The notes under the pieces: model-generated | The model's database searches: none | Told to the model about the DNA's origin: nothing | What the model saw: only the letters and a program-made list of their open reading frames with translations | Position numbers and translations under genes: made by a program | Source: Fragilaria crotonensis | Lineage: Eukaryota > Bacillariophyta > Fragilariophyceae > Fragilariales > Fragilariaceae | Assembly (NCBI GenBank): GCA_022925895.1 | Contig: JAKSYS010000489.1 | Location: 1 to 48,886 of the forward strand | DNA length: 48,886 nt | Direction: 5' to 3' | Shown: positions 31,862 to 41,435 of the stretch, one piece after another | How positions within the stretch are numbered: position 1 is the first letter of the stretch | Layout of the letters: each line of letters begins with the position of its first letter

Positions 31862-33184
31862 ATGGCGTCGCTTTCGTCACGCGCGCTTTCGCGACTGCGA
31901 ACACAGCATGTCACTGGAAGTCGACTGACTCGTGCCATGTCCTCCCAGCCTGCTGGAGGTGCAGAAGACGAACCTGCCATTGAACATCCTCAAAAGTTTG
32001 TTCAGATGAGGTTTGAACCTGGTGAATGGGACCCTGATCGTCGGGATCCACTGTTCAGGCCTCCCTTCAAGTCACGGGCCAAGATCATGAGTGCTGAGGA
32101 CTTTGCTGAACGCCCTCGTGTTGGTTTTGAAGAAGAGTTTGATTCTCTTGGAGATGCCATGATCACTCTGACCTGGTTGGATGCTGCGGCCACTTCCAGA
32201 ATTTATGACAAGTACCTTGAAATGATGAGTAAAGCAACTTCAGTCACGTCGCACGAGTACGTCATGCGAGTATTGGCTCAGCATTTTAATCTCACGCACC
32301 AACGCGTGGCAAGCATTGTCGAATTGGCTCATCGAGAAGAACAACATCGAAGAGCCGGAAGGCAAATCCACGACGATATTCAAGACTTGGTTGATGCTAA
32401 AGTCAGGGATCACATTGACAAAGCTTACGCTGAATTTCGTGAAACTGATCCTGAGGAGTTTGTGGAAGATCCCTTGGCTGTCACCGGCATTCCCAACCGC
32501 GAGTACTTGACAGGTTCGACTGTGCCGGTCGAAGACACGGTGGACGTAGATGGTCTCATGAAGGCAGCATTGATCCGAGAAACTGCCGAAGCCCGCCTTA
32601 AGATTGATGGCCACATTTATTGCGAGGATGTTGACGAAGAAACGATCTTCGTCAGGCCAACCAAAGAAACCTCGAAATTAATGAAGGCGAGGAGTGCGTT
32701 CCGTGATTCGAATGACCCCTCGCAGCGCCCTGAGAGCCTCCAACCGATGCCTGGCAACGAACAACCTCGTCGTAGCCGATGGAAGTTTGCGGCGTTTGCT
32801 GTCAATACACGAGAGGCCAAGAAGAAGAAGATTTCGCTTAGGCGCAAGCAAAACGACGTTGTCAATAACGTTATTGTGGAACATGATGGAGAGTTGCGTT
32901 TGGCGTCTGTGGCAGAAGTCAAAGCGACGTCGTGGAAGCCTGTGCGCGACTTGCATGAATTTACACACTCCAGTGTCAAAGCGGCATGGCTGGCGCGAAC
33001 ATTGAAGGGCGAGAAGGGCGGATGGGGCCGACAAAAGGCACCAGGCCAGGCTGCGGAGGAGGCGGATGAAGTCGGCGATGAGAGCGTGGATGACGAAGGT
33101 ACTGGTGTGGACGAAGTGCCTAAGGAAGAAGAAATCTCTGCTGATGATGAAGCTAAGGGCGAAGATGAGGACAAGAAGGAGTGA
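31862..33184 (+). CDS. Predicted mitochondrial protein, possibly mitoribosomal (Bot1/mS45-like)
   Basis: Single-exon 440-aa protein. The N-terminus (MASLSSRALSRLRTQ, continuing Arg/Ser-rich with no acidic residues for about 25 residues) is a convincing mitochondrial presequence. I start at 31862, whose context CCCATGG is better than the in-frame ATG at 31853; the two differ by three residues. The centre (about residues 90-160) has a helical region, IYDKYLEMMSKATSV then VLAQHFNLTHQRVASIVELA, that resembles the helix-turn-helix-like core of the eukaryotic mitochondrial regulator family (Bot1p/mS45); this is a similarity judged by eye. A basic segment (KKKKISLRRKQND) and a long acidic tail (EEEISADDEAKGEDED) follow. 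If the family call is right, it is a component of the small mitoribosomal subunit. Confidence 0.85.
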   Translation: MASLSSRALSRLRTQHVTGSRLTRAMSSQPAGGAEDEPAIEHPQKFVQMRFEPGEWDPDRRDPLFRPPFKSRAKIMSAEDFAERPRVGFEEEFDSLGDAMITLTWLDAAATSRIYDKYLEMMSKATSVTSHEYVMRVLAQHFNLTHQRVASIVELAHREEQHRRAGRQIHDDIQDLVDAKVRDHIDKAYAEFRETDPEEFVEDPLAVTGIPNREYLTGSTVPVEDTVDVDGLMKAALIRETAEARLKIDGHIYCEDVDEETIFVRPTKETSKLMKARSAFRDSNDPSQRPESLQPMPGNEQPRRSRWKFAAFAVNTREAKKKKISLRRKQNDVVNNVIVEHDGELRLASVAEVKATSWKPVRDLHEFTHSSVKAAWLARTLKGEKGGWGRQKAPGQAAEEADEVGDESVDDEGTGVDEVPKEEEISADDEAKGEDEDKKE

Positions 33185-33957
33185 ATCATATTGATTTGGA
33201 TGCTACGTGAGTGGACTTCGTGCCTAGAGTTTTGAACAGATGAGACCACTTCTAATTGACTACTCTAGGGCAAAGATTAATCATATGACAAGGTCGTTTG
33301 GCCCGTCTTGAGTGTTTCTAACAGGGTCAAACAGCGAATATCAGTATACCTGGACTTCATATAGAATAGTTCTCTTTTTCCAGTAATATAACACAATATA
33401 TATAACGCACTTGTCGTACCTTGTACGACTTTGTGAAGTAGAATGCGCCCGTGCTCCTGGCATGATCTATCAGACGTCAGACGACGAGGAATATGATGTG
33501 ATGGCGACCGTTATATATCTCGTGTCGTGTGCGGTTTGAGGCGTTCGATGGGCCGGGATGTAGGAAGGAATTGCGCGGTGCGCGATCAGATTGTAGTAAA
33601 AAATGCTGAAAAATGCACGATTCCGTGAGTTTCATTTCCACCTCTTCCACCTGCCACCACTCCAATCACTCGACACCCGACGCCCGTCTCAGTTCATCCC
33701 AATTCCTGTTTGTGCTGCAACCATACCAGGCGCAGTACACCTTTGTGTCGAAAGGAACGGCCATATCAATGCATTTTTGAATGGGTATTGCTACTAGGAG
33801 AACACATCATCGCCCTCTCTGACACTACACCAGGAGTTTTCATTCTCCACAACCCTCACCACCTCGCCAGCGACCGTTCCAGCTTCATCAATTCTGTTCT
33901 CTTTTCATACTGGAGTTCGTACCATACTTATATCACCACCGCAAAGCCTCTGTAACA
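33185..33957. other. Intergenic between two plus-strand genes
   Basis: About 770 bp holding the 3' region of the mitochondrial protein gene and the likely promoter of the gene starting at 33958. A short TATATATAACG run lies near 33395. 33835-33957 is pyrimidine-rich, with CTCCACAACCCTCACCACC, and could be the 5' UTR. No RNA gene is evident. Confidence 0.5.
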
Positions 33958-36900
33958 ATGCCACTAAATCAAAAGATAATCCGCAAGAGATCGAAGCGTA
34001 CGAATTCCTCCGCAAGAGCATTGTCAAAGGGAACGGAAGACCTGGACGATGGTGGCATGCACTCCGAGGTTGGCGAATCCATGAACGCACCACCAGGCCA
34101 GAAACGGACCGATTCTGGACTCGAACATCTCCGTGATTCAGAAGTGTCGTCTTCTGGGGATGAAATTGTTCATCCTGGCGACGATGATGACACTTCGTAT
34201 GGACGTCCAGCACCTCTCGACGACAATGACACGGATGAATCATCACTTAGCTTGGGGATTGAGACACCGCAAACGACACGAAAATCAGTGAAACGCAAGC
34301 AAACGACCAAGAAGAAACCCGCGACAAAATCGAAAGCAAAAGTCAGTCGGAAGAGTCCGGGGCGGCGTCGTACAGTCAAGGCAGCTGACACTGCGCAAGA
34401 AGAGATAGCCAAGAAAGGTCGATCGCTTCGTCAGCAGCGTCGAGCGCGGTCAGACGATATCAAGATTAATCGAAACGACGATGATTTCGATATTGATAGC
34501 GATGAAGAAATTAAAGTGGCAGAAACCAAGAGTACATCGAAACGAAGGAAGAAAGATATGTCTGCCAATGCCATGGAGAATGACGAAGACGAACAACCGT
34601 TCGAACTTCCCAGCGAATCCGGAGGCGAAACCAGCGACGATGACGACGATTACGAGAATGAAAAGTCATCGAAATCGACGAATAAGAAGAAAAGTAAAGT
34701 TAAATCAAAAACCACTACGAGGAAAGCCGGACGAACCAAAGGCAAGAAGATTAGGGCTACTTCCGACGACGATACGGACGACGATGTTAAGCCTCGCCGC
34801 AAATCGCCTCAATCCAAGCGGGAGAAGAAATCCAAGAGCCGAGTGAGTTCACCGAAGACTTCCACGAAACGTACCGATTTCGTTGTTGATTCCGACGATG
34901 AAGACGAGGTGCCGACCCACGATGCTAGCAAGGAAGAGGAGCGTGTCGCTGCGATCGGTTTCAGGAGGTCATCGCGGCGCAGGCACACACCGATAAATTT
35001 TAAGGAAGATTCGGCTTCGGATGCAGAGGAATATCTTGACAATCGAGCAATTGAAGCAATGACGTTCACGTCGCCCGTATCCGAAGAAAAGCGTGAAAGC
35101 AATGGCACTGCTAGTCGCCGACGAAGGGCATCTGTTCAACAAAACAAGGTTTCTGAAGAGGACGTTGATGACATCATTTTCTCTACTCGATCGAAGCGGA
35201 GGTCACCACGAGCGTCCGCTTCACAAGCAGCTCGGAAGATGGCACAATATCTAAAGGATAATGGGAATGACGAAGAGCAAATTCCGACAAACAGGAGTCC
35301 AAAGAAAGCTGAAGACGACGAAGCCTTCGAGACAGATGAGAACTCTGACAGTAGCGAAGCAGATCTCGGTGACGAAGACGAGGATTCCCTCGTCGACAAA
35401 GGAAATGTTGACGTAGACGCGAGCTTTCTTGACGCGGAAGAGTCTGACGACGCCGATCCTAAACAGCTGAGTACGCTAACGCCCCCGTCCTTTCAGAATA
35501 TACCGAGAAGACCTAAAGTGACCAACCTAGACGAGGAGCAGTGGAAGAGTGGTAGTAGTGACGATCAGAGTGACGAGGAAGCTGGATCGAGTCCCTCGCC
35601 AGCTCTTGCAAGTCCTCACATGCCTTTCTGCCAGTCAACTACTGATGCTATTACAATGGAAACCCTTCCCAAGAAGCACATTTGCTTTTTCATGCCCGAC
35701 GGAAAAACGAAACAGTGCTTTGCTTTAGAGACGCTACACAAGATCGCTTTGTCTGAACCTGTTATGTATGCGAACGAGAAAGCGACTTTCAAGCAGCCCC
35801 CTCATTTTCGGACCCCGATGTCGGCTGATATGGAGGACCAAATTGCTTCGAGATTCGGAAGAGCTGCGGTTAACATCCGTGGTCATTTTTACAATCCTGG
35901 CAAGCTTGAGTTCGACTATACGGTTAATCCCGAGGATCTTGACTACGACGAGGAGTTTGCGGAGCGTGTGAACAAGTACGTCAACAATTGCATGGGTAGC
36001 AGAGACGTTTACTGTTGCCCAATTTGTTACATCGAGGCACACCGGAGACTCGAAAACAACGAAATCGAAGACGCAAGGGATGACGATTCCAGCGAGGACG
36101 AAACGGAAAATCTGAATCTTGAATTTGTCGCAGATCCAATGACTATCTTGGGGTGCGTTGACAACGATGAATTCAAGCTAGCATCTGCGTTTTGCTTTGG
36201 CAAGCTCGTGCAAGTCAAGGAACATCTACGAAAGGACCACACGGTTGATACCTCAATATTGGATGGAAATGATTTGTACAAGCGTTTTCAAATCCGCGCC
36301 GCTGACGGCCTGCTTCAGCGCTTTTTGGACAAGAAAAAGAACAGAAACCACACGAATCACCGCATTTCCCGACAAGGAGAGATGGTGAGCTATTGGTTCA
36401 ACGGCAACAACGAGCTATTTGTGTTTTTACTCGATTTGATGGATCGATGGAGAATCGCAAGATCAGAAAATGACCTGAATTCTTCCAACGATGATGCCGA
36501 CGCGGTTGTTCACGAGTTTCGTGAGCTCTCAGAAAAGCTGAACCACTTTTGGTCCAGCTTTGCAAATCGTGGTAACCGTATCTGGGAGGTTGTCTCCGAG
36601 CCCTACCAAAAAGGAACGAGGCAGGAACTTGAAGACTTTCTCGAGGATGGAAACGAAGCTGACCAGGCTGGTGTTGCCATTCAATACCATTTAATCAACA
36701 GGGAAATTGAGGCTCATCCAACGCCTGAAGAAGAGATTGTTTCTGCTTTGAGGCAGAGCCGTGGGAAAGAATCTGAAGAAAGTAGCTACAGCGACGAAGA
36801 GGAGAATGAGAACGATGGTGACTCCAGCGAAGACGTTCAATTGGCGAGCTCGTCGGACGAACGAGCCCGAAGGTACTATTCTGAAGAATCAGAGGACGAT

Positions 36901-37122
36901 GAATGGGAACAGGAACTGAAGAAGAAGCGTAAAGCTAGAGTGAAGAAAGAGCGAGGACGACGCAATGTCAAAGTCGTGGAAGTGCAGCGTGCAAAGAAGC
37001 TGGGCGGCGGCAAGAAGCGACCAAGTGGTTTAAACCCTATTGCCAAGGCAGATGCTTCACGCTCTGTGGAAGCGTCGGCCTCGAAGAGACGACGCGTGAT
37101 CCAAGAGAGCGATAGCGACTAA
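33958..37122 (+). CDS. Large acidic/basic nuclear protein with a zinc-finger-like C-terminal region
   Basis: Single-exon 1054-aa protein I cannot name. Residues about 1-550 are low-complexity, alternating acidic (SDDDTDDD, DDDDDYEN) and basic runs (KKKPATKSKAKVSRK, KRGRRNV-type), with many SP/SD sites. This composition is typical of disordered chromatin proteins and includes several possible nuclear localisation signals. A folded region spans about 560-940: it begins KKHICFFMPDGKTKQCFALE, contains GHFYNPGKLEFDYTVNPEDL, then a C-x2-C pair (CCPICYIEAHRR) and later VKEHLRKDH, which together could form a C2H2-type zinc site with a long insert. It is followed by LLQRFLDKKKNR and FWSSFANRGNRIWEVV. 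A second acidic/basic tail ends KRRRVIQESDSD. The start ATG follows a pyrimidine-rich leader (TCTGTAACAATGCC). Role in chromatin or transcription is inference from composition only. Confidence 0.85.
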   Translation: MPLNQKIIRKRSKRTNSSARALSKGTEDLDDGGMHSEVGESMNAPPGQKRTDSGLEHLRDSEVSSSGDEIVHPGDDDDTSYGRPAPLDDNDTDESSLSLGIETPQTTRKSVKRKQTTKKKPATKSKAKVSRKSPGRRRTVKAADTAQEEIAKKGRSLRQQRRARSDDIKINRNDDDFDIDSDEEIKVAETKSTSKRRKKDMSANAMENDEDEQPFELPSESGGETSDDDDDYENEKSSKSTNKKKSKVKSKTTTRKAGRTKGKKIRATSDDDTDDDVKPRRKSPQSKREKKSKSRVSSPKTSTKRTDFVVDSDDEDEVPTHDASKEEERVAAIGFRRSSRRRHTPINFKEDSASDAEEYLDNRAIEAMTFTSPVSEEKRESNGTASRRRRASVQQNKVSEEDVDDIIFSTRSKRRSPRASASQAARKMAQYLKDNGNDEEQIPTNRSPKKAEDDEAFETDENSDSSEADLGDEDEDSLVDKGNVDVDASFLDAEESDDADPKQLSTLTPPSFQNIPRRPKVTNLDEEQWKSGSSDDQSDEEAGSSPSPALASPHMPFCQSTTDAITMETLPKKHICFFMPDGKTKQCFALETLHKIALSEPVMYANEKATFKQPPHFRTPMSADMEDQIASRFGRAAVNIRGHFYNPGKLEFDYTVNPEDLDYDEEFAERVNKYVNNCMGSRDVYCCPICYIEAHRRLENNEIEDARDDDSSEDETENLNLEFVADPMTILGCVDNDEFKLASAFCFGKLVQVKEHLRKDHTVDTSILDGNDLYKRFQIRAADGLLQRFLDKKKNRNHTNHRISRQGEMVSYWFNGNNELFVFLLDLMDRWRIARSENDLNSSNDDADAVVHEFRELSEKLNHFWSSFANRGNRIWEVVSEPYQKGTRQELEDFLEDGNEADQAGVAIQYHLINREIEAHPTPEEEIVSALRQSRGKESEESSYSDEEENENDGDSSEDVQLASSSDERARRYYSEESEDDEWEQELKKKRKARVKKERGRRNVKVVEVQRAKKLGGGKKRPSGLNPIAKADASRSVEASASKRRRVIQESDSD

Positions 37123-37502
37123 TGCACAAACACGCTTGTTCAGATCTTGACGGTCACGCCCGCTCTCAGTCGAGATTTCCCCCAGCGTCGGCCTCGGTAG
37201 GCCTTAATTCTTTTCAGTTTTTTAAAGTTTGAAGGCATAGATTGGAGCGATCCCAAAACCTCAAATTCTCAAATAGCCATTTCTTCCGTTGTACATGTAT
37301 TGAAGTCATGTTTTCCATGTGTACGACATGCAATACATGTTACACTAACACATGTAAAATGAAAAACAGTGTTTTGAGGAAATGGTGTGATATCATACGT
37401 AGAATCCTAAAACTCGAAACACGAGTATTAATTTTACCATCCAAGAACACCAGACAATCCACCGCACCTGTGCTCCGCTGCTGTTAGTACCTCATCTCCA
37501 CC

Positions 37503-38240
37503 ATGCTGGATGACATTGACATGATGCTGCTCTTCCTTCTCTACCGCAGAGAAACCAAGAAGAATTCATTTCAAGTCCATTCAAGGTATCGGAAGAAGTT
37601 CCTAAAGAATCTCGGGTCACTGCAGCGCCGATTGCGCCAACGTCGTATTCCTCGTGTTTCGCTTCAAGACGCTTCTCAAAGTGCGTGGAAAACGCTGTTC
37701 AACTCAGGTAATGATCAGGCGTTAATTACCTTGACAGGCTTAACCTTTGAAGTATTCAATTGGTTGTTGCCTAAGTTGAGTGAGTTGTATGATACGCATT
37801 CACCTTTTGGTTCCGCTGATGGTTCAATCATTGCAATTCACAATGATCAGGTGATCAACCGAGGAGGACGACCAAGGATGATGAAAGCAACAGACTGCCT
37901 TGGTATGTGTCTTGCATGGACCAGGACAAGGGGCTCAAGTATGGTGCTGCAGATTACTATCTTTGGGATGACTGCAACGTCCGTCAGCCTCTACCTTCGG
38001 TTCGGTCGACGAATTTTAGTTGAGGTTCTTAAAAATGAGCCACTTTCAGCCATCGGGATTCCCAGCATTGAAAATATCAGAACTTATCAGGCAGTTATTA
38101 GGGAGTCAACAGGATCCTGCTGCCAATAATGTTGCTGAGTTTGCCAGAGGTGTTAGAATGAACAGGAAGCAACTGCTATGCGGCAATCTGCCGAGTGGGG
38201 ATGCGGGCCATTCAGTCAACAGTCTGTCTTGTTTTTAATC
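37503..38240 (+). pseudogene. Harbinger-type transposase with central deletion
   Basis: The 208-codon frame 37503-38129 encodes the N-terminal part: LITLTGLTFEVFNWLLPKL, then RGGRPRMMKATDCLGMCLAW, FGMTATSVSLYLRFGRRILV and IPSIENIRTYQAVIRE. The order and spacing fit Harbinger transposases. Directly after this the sequence jumps to residues typical of the extreme C-terminus (RQSAEWGMRAIQST, readable in another frame around 38180-38215). The DDE catalytic region between them is missing, so the protein cannot be active. Confidence 0.85.
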
Positions 38241-38500
38241 AATTCGTAGATTCTCTTCGCTCTTCTCACATCTGGAGGACAGTTTGGGTCTCCAGTTGGA
38301 GTCTTCTCAAGATAAAGCTTTGCAAACTTTCGGCGCAAGGCATCTCGGCTCCTATCACGGTCAGGGTACATACTGTGATGCTGCCTTTCAACATCATCCC
38401 ATTCTCCCATTCCAATGGGTAGAATCTCTTCAATGACATCAAGGAGGGAGTCCAGCTCCGTTTGGGAGAAGCCCGGGCCTCTCTTCTTCCTGGGAGGCAT
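38216..38500 (-). CDS. Myb/SANT-like DNA-binding protein of the Harbinger element
   Basis: 94-aa protein, start ATG at 38500 (MPPRKKRGPGFSQTELDSLL). It has three predicted helices with conserved Trp and basic residues (VIEEILPIGMGEWDDVERQH, RDALRRKFAKLYLEK), the form of the second Harbinger protein, which binds the transposase and the element ends. Compact but complete; it overlaps the 3' remnant of the transposase gene on the opposite strand. Whether it is expressed is unknown. Confidence 0.8.
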   Translation of the reverse strand: MPPRKKRGPGFSQTELDSLLDVIEEILPIGMGEWDDVERQHHSMYPDRDRSRDALRRKFAKLYLEKTPTGDPNCPPDVRRAKRIYELIKNKTDC

Positions 38501-38811
38501 GAGAGGATGCGATGAATTGCAGTGTGAAAAACTTCTGATTCTTGTGTTGAGAGCTCTGTGCGTTTCGAAAGAAGCTGGTATGTTTTTGTCCGTAGACTTG
38601 AACGTGAACGGAAATTTGAGGTTCTGGGTATCATGACCAAATTCTGGTCAACCTCAATTTGAGTTTGACAAGAATTTGTGTTTTTGGGGATTTGACTGTC
38701 GCCCATTTCTGGCGCGAAGAATTGAAAAAAATCGCATCCCGCCAAAAAAAAAGATGATTTGGGTATTTGGTACCTGAAAATTATAGGTGTTTGAGGTTTT
38801 GGGATCGTTCC

Positions 38812-39292
38812 ATTATAAGACAACCCTTCGAAGCATGAAGATATTCCCTTTCTTTGCTATGAGTCAGTAGTCAGTAGTTTAAAAATACAGTATGCCGTGT
38901 TGAACGTTACCTACTGTATTCCGATTGCATTTTGTACAGTACGTCATAATTGGTACTGTAGTCTGTATTTTATAGTCATAGTGTCATAGTGGGTTCTCGA
39001 ACTTCTATTAACGTGGTAGAGTACTTGTACTGGAGTATGACAGTATGACATATGACGTGGGGTTTCCACCTTCATGTGAGCTTGATGATCGTCGGGGGTG
39101 GCGGGGGACGAAGATTCTGCGGGTGTATCTTTTTTGAATACCCGAATACTACTAGCTGGTACGTTGTACCGTAGTTCTATTCTCGAAGGCATTAGTTGTG
39201 CAGTTACAGGTTGTTCGCCCTTCACTTCGAACTCTTGCTTTCGCTTGTCATTGCCTTCCCCTGTCCTCCGGCCTCCGGAGTTGCCCTTCATC
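38812..39292. other. Intergenic / promoter of the TVP15-like gene
   Basis: About 480 bp with GTAC-rich sequence (TTTTGTACAGTACGTC near 38931; GAGTACTTGTACTGGAGTATGACAG cluster near 39020). The last part before 39293 is pyrimidine-rich (CCTTCCCCTGTCCTCC), consistent with a 5' leader. No other gene is supported. Confidence 0.5.
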
Positions 39293-40060
39293 ATGTCTTC
39301 ATCAACGCAAGCGACAGCACCCACTGAGACGTCCAACCTTTTGGACCCGGCATTGGCAGTTGCCGCCGCCACGGGCGGTGCCACCTTGATTAATGCCAGT
39401 GCGCAAAAGATTCAAAAGGCTCGGATGGAAGGACCACTGACCTACCGTGTCATGGCCTTCATCGGAGGGCTCGCCATGATCTTTAGCAACGGGATTGCCA
39501 TTCTCGATCGATTCTTTTCATTTCGCTTCGCATCTGCCATGATTGCTCTTTACAATTGCATCTTCGGAATTCTTATTGCCACCATTGAAGGGCCTGGTGT
39601 TTGCTCGAGGCCTTTGGGTAAGGGCATTCGATACTATGCGAAATTCTTGGAGTATACGTGGGGACGAGGAATGCTTTACTTCTTTTGCGGTTCCCTCCAA
39701 GTTTCAAATGTCAATATGCTGGACTGGTGTGTTGGGGGATGGATGATCGTCGTGGGGATTACCGCGATTGGTGTTGGAGTGGCTACCCAGAGGCAAATGC
39801 GTTTGCTAAAGTTTTCCATTAAATCGGAGGAGGATTTAAAAGAAAAATGGAAATTGTTTGATACATCTGGCGACAATATGTTGGACATCAGGGAGTTGAC
39901 TGCCTTTGCAAAAAATGCCGGTATTGATATGACACGCAACGAAATTGCGGCCACCTTTATGGCTTTGGATCGAAATTTCGATGACAAGATTGCCTACGAG
40001 GAGTTCTACTCCTGGTGGTCAAATTCGGGACCGAGTTCCGATCGAAGCATATCCGTCTAA
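39293..40060 (+). CDS. TVP15/COPI-associated membrane protein with C-terminal EF-hands
   Basis: 255-aa single-exon protein of the COPI-associated/TVP15 type, expected in Golgi membranes and vesicle traffic. Four hydrophobic segments are visible: VMAFIGGLAMIFSNGIAIL (about 55-73), FRFASAMIALYNCIFGILIA, GMLYFFCGSL, and CVGGWMIVVGITAIGVGVA. The cytosolic C-terminus has two EF-hand loops, DTSGDNMLDIRE (190-201) and DRNFDDKIAYEE (226-237), both with acidic residues at positions 1, 5 and 12, so calcium binding is plausible. Yeast TVP15 lacks EF-hands; the fusion may link calcium to vesicle traffic. The start at 39293 is the first ATG of this frame and follows a pyrimidine-rich leader. Confidence 0.87.
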   Translation: MSSSTQATAPTETSNLLDPALAVAAATGGATLINASAQKIQKARMEGPLTYRVMAFIGGLAMIFSNGIAILDRFFSFRFASAMIALYNCIFGILIATIEGPGVCSRPLGKGIRYYAKFLEYTWGRGMLYFFCGSLQVSNVNMLDWCVGGWMIVVGITAIGVGVATQRQMRLLKFSIKSEEDLKEKWKLFDTSGDNMLDIRELTAFAKNAGIDMTRNEIAATFMALDRNFDDKIAYEEFYSWWSNSGPSSDRSISV

Positions 40061-40613
40061 CTTTCTGCCGCTAACCGTCGGGCATCTTGTCTCTCAGAGC
40101 AAAAAGGGTATTGAGGCCATTGAGGCCATCTACCATGTCAAAATGTCATACTTTGTGGAACCTGCATTCTGTTGCCCTCTGAAGTTCATTTCCTTGGCAA
40201 GCTTGTTCGATTGCTCGCTACTAGGATGATTGGACTCAAGCGCTCGAGTGCAACTACGAGGAGGATAACAATCGTTTTTTTGTGTTCGTTACGTAGAGTT
40301 TATGGTGGAACTGTGTACTGCAGTCTTTTACAGTACTGGCTACGACTGGACAATAGACAGTATTTTAGACTACGGACTTCCCAGTAGTGCAGTAATGTAC
40401 GTTTTCACATTTCCACGGCCCTTAGCGAGAGGTTGTGTCCGTCCGTCGATCGATTCAACTCGAATTCTACTGTGGCACAGTGGCACATCGGCAGTCAACG
40501 GCGACAATACAGGATGAGGACAACCGCGGTCGTGTCTGATTTCAACACAAGCATCAGCTCTGCTCGACCCATTCCCACCAGGACTTCGAATCCATTTACT
40601 CGATTGTTCAGCC
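40061..40613. other. Intergenic / promoter of CWC15
   Basis: About 550 bp. No gene is supported; it should contain the TVP15-like 3' region and the CWC15 promoter. Scattered AGTACTG-type motifs occur near 40330. Confidence 0.5.
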
Positions 40614-41415
40614 ATGACAACAGCCCACAGACCTACCTGGAAGCCCGCTGTCGGTCGTTCGGACGGAGGAGGATGGACTGCAGGCGGATCGTCATCAGGT
40701 CGTCAAGCCACTCTGGACCTGGCAGCCCACACAAAATTGAAGTTCAGGAAAGGACCTCAGGTGGTGGACAAGAAGGCTGCCTTGCGTGAATCGCTCCTGA
40801 AGCTAGAGGAAGCGGAGAGTAAAGCTCCTAAAATCGGTAGACGCCCTGTTAATCCGATGATTGAGGAAGAAGGACGACTGAAACTGTTGAAACAGACTGC
40901 TGAAGTTGATGAAGAACGGTAAGCGTTGGACCTATTCACCAGAACTAGTGAGATAAATCTCCGAAAAACTAACTACCTTTGTCCTCTACAGTATAAGATC
41001 TAAATATAAAGACGACGATGGTGATGTAGGAGGTGAAGAGGAAGAGGAAGGATGGTCGGATCTCGACGAAGGCGACTCGGATTTAGACGACTCTGATGAT
41101 TCTGATGACGACGATGACGATGAGGCAGAGCTGGAGGCGGAGTTGGCCAAAATTCGAGCGGAACGAGAAGCTCTTAAGAAGAAGGAAGAGGAAGAAGCTG
41201 CTGCCAAGGAAGAAGAACAATTGGAAGAGGCAGCCCTTATTGGAAACCCTTTACTAGCCTCGGACGGCGTTTCTGGGAATCTGAAACGCAAATGGAATGA
41301 CGATGTTGTCTTTAGGAATCAAGCCAAAGGCGAACCGGAAGTCAAAAAGAGATTTATCAACGACACGATTCGTAGTGACTTTCACAAGAGGTTCCTGAAC
41401 AAGTTTATTCGATAA
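40614..41415 (+). CDS. CWC15: Pre-mRNA-splicing factor CWC15
   Basis: Component of the spliceosomal Prp19/NineTeen-related complex. Exon 1 is 40614-40918 and exon 2 is 40992-41415, with a 73-nt intron (GTAAGC...CTACAG), giving 242 aa. The N-terminus MTTAHRPTWKPAVG and the later LDLAAHTKLKFR match the conserved start of the family. The middle is a long acidic run (DDSDDSDDDDDDEAE) followed by a charged helix (ELAKIRAEREALKKKEEEE). The C-terminus GNLKRKWNDDVVFRNQA and DFHKRFLNKFIR is the family signature and ends at the expected place. Its 3' end faces the next gene with only 20 bp between the two stops. Confidence 0.97.
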
Positions 41416-41435
41416 ATTTGTACTAGTTACAACCT

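Larger units (their letters stand above)
37244..38811 (+). mobile_element. PIF/Harbinger transposon, internally deleted, 1568 bp
   Basis: Terminal inverted repeats GGAGCGATCCCAAAACCTCA (left) and the matching complement, one mismatch, ending at 38811. Flanking ATT at 37241-37243 and 38812-38814 is a possible 3-bp target duplication. It carries the two gene types of the superfamily in convergent orientation: a transposase (plus) and a Myb/SANT-like protein (minus). The transposase lacks its catalytic centre, so the element is probably non-autonomous. Confidence 0.88.

Noticed and set aside
39098-39292. N-terminal extension of the TVP15-like protein
   Set aside because: The open frame upstream of 39293 has no ATG and lies in leader-like pyrimidine-rich sequence.
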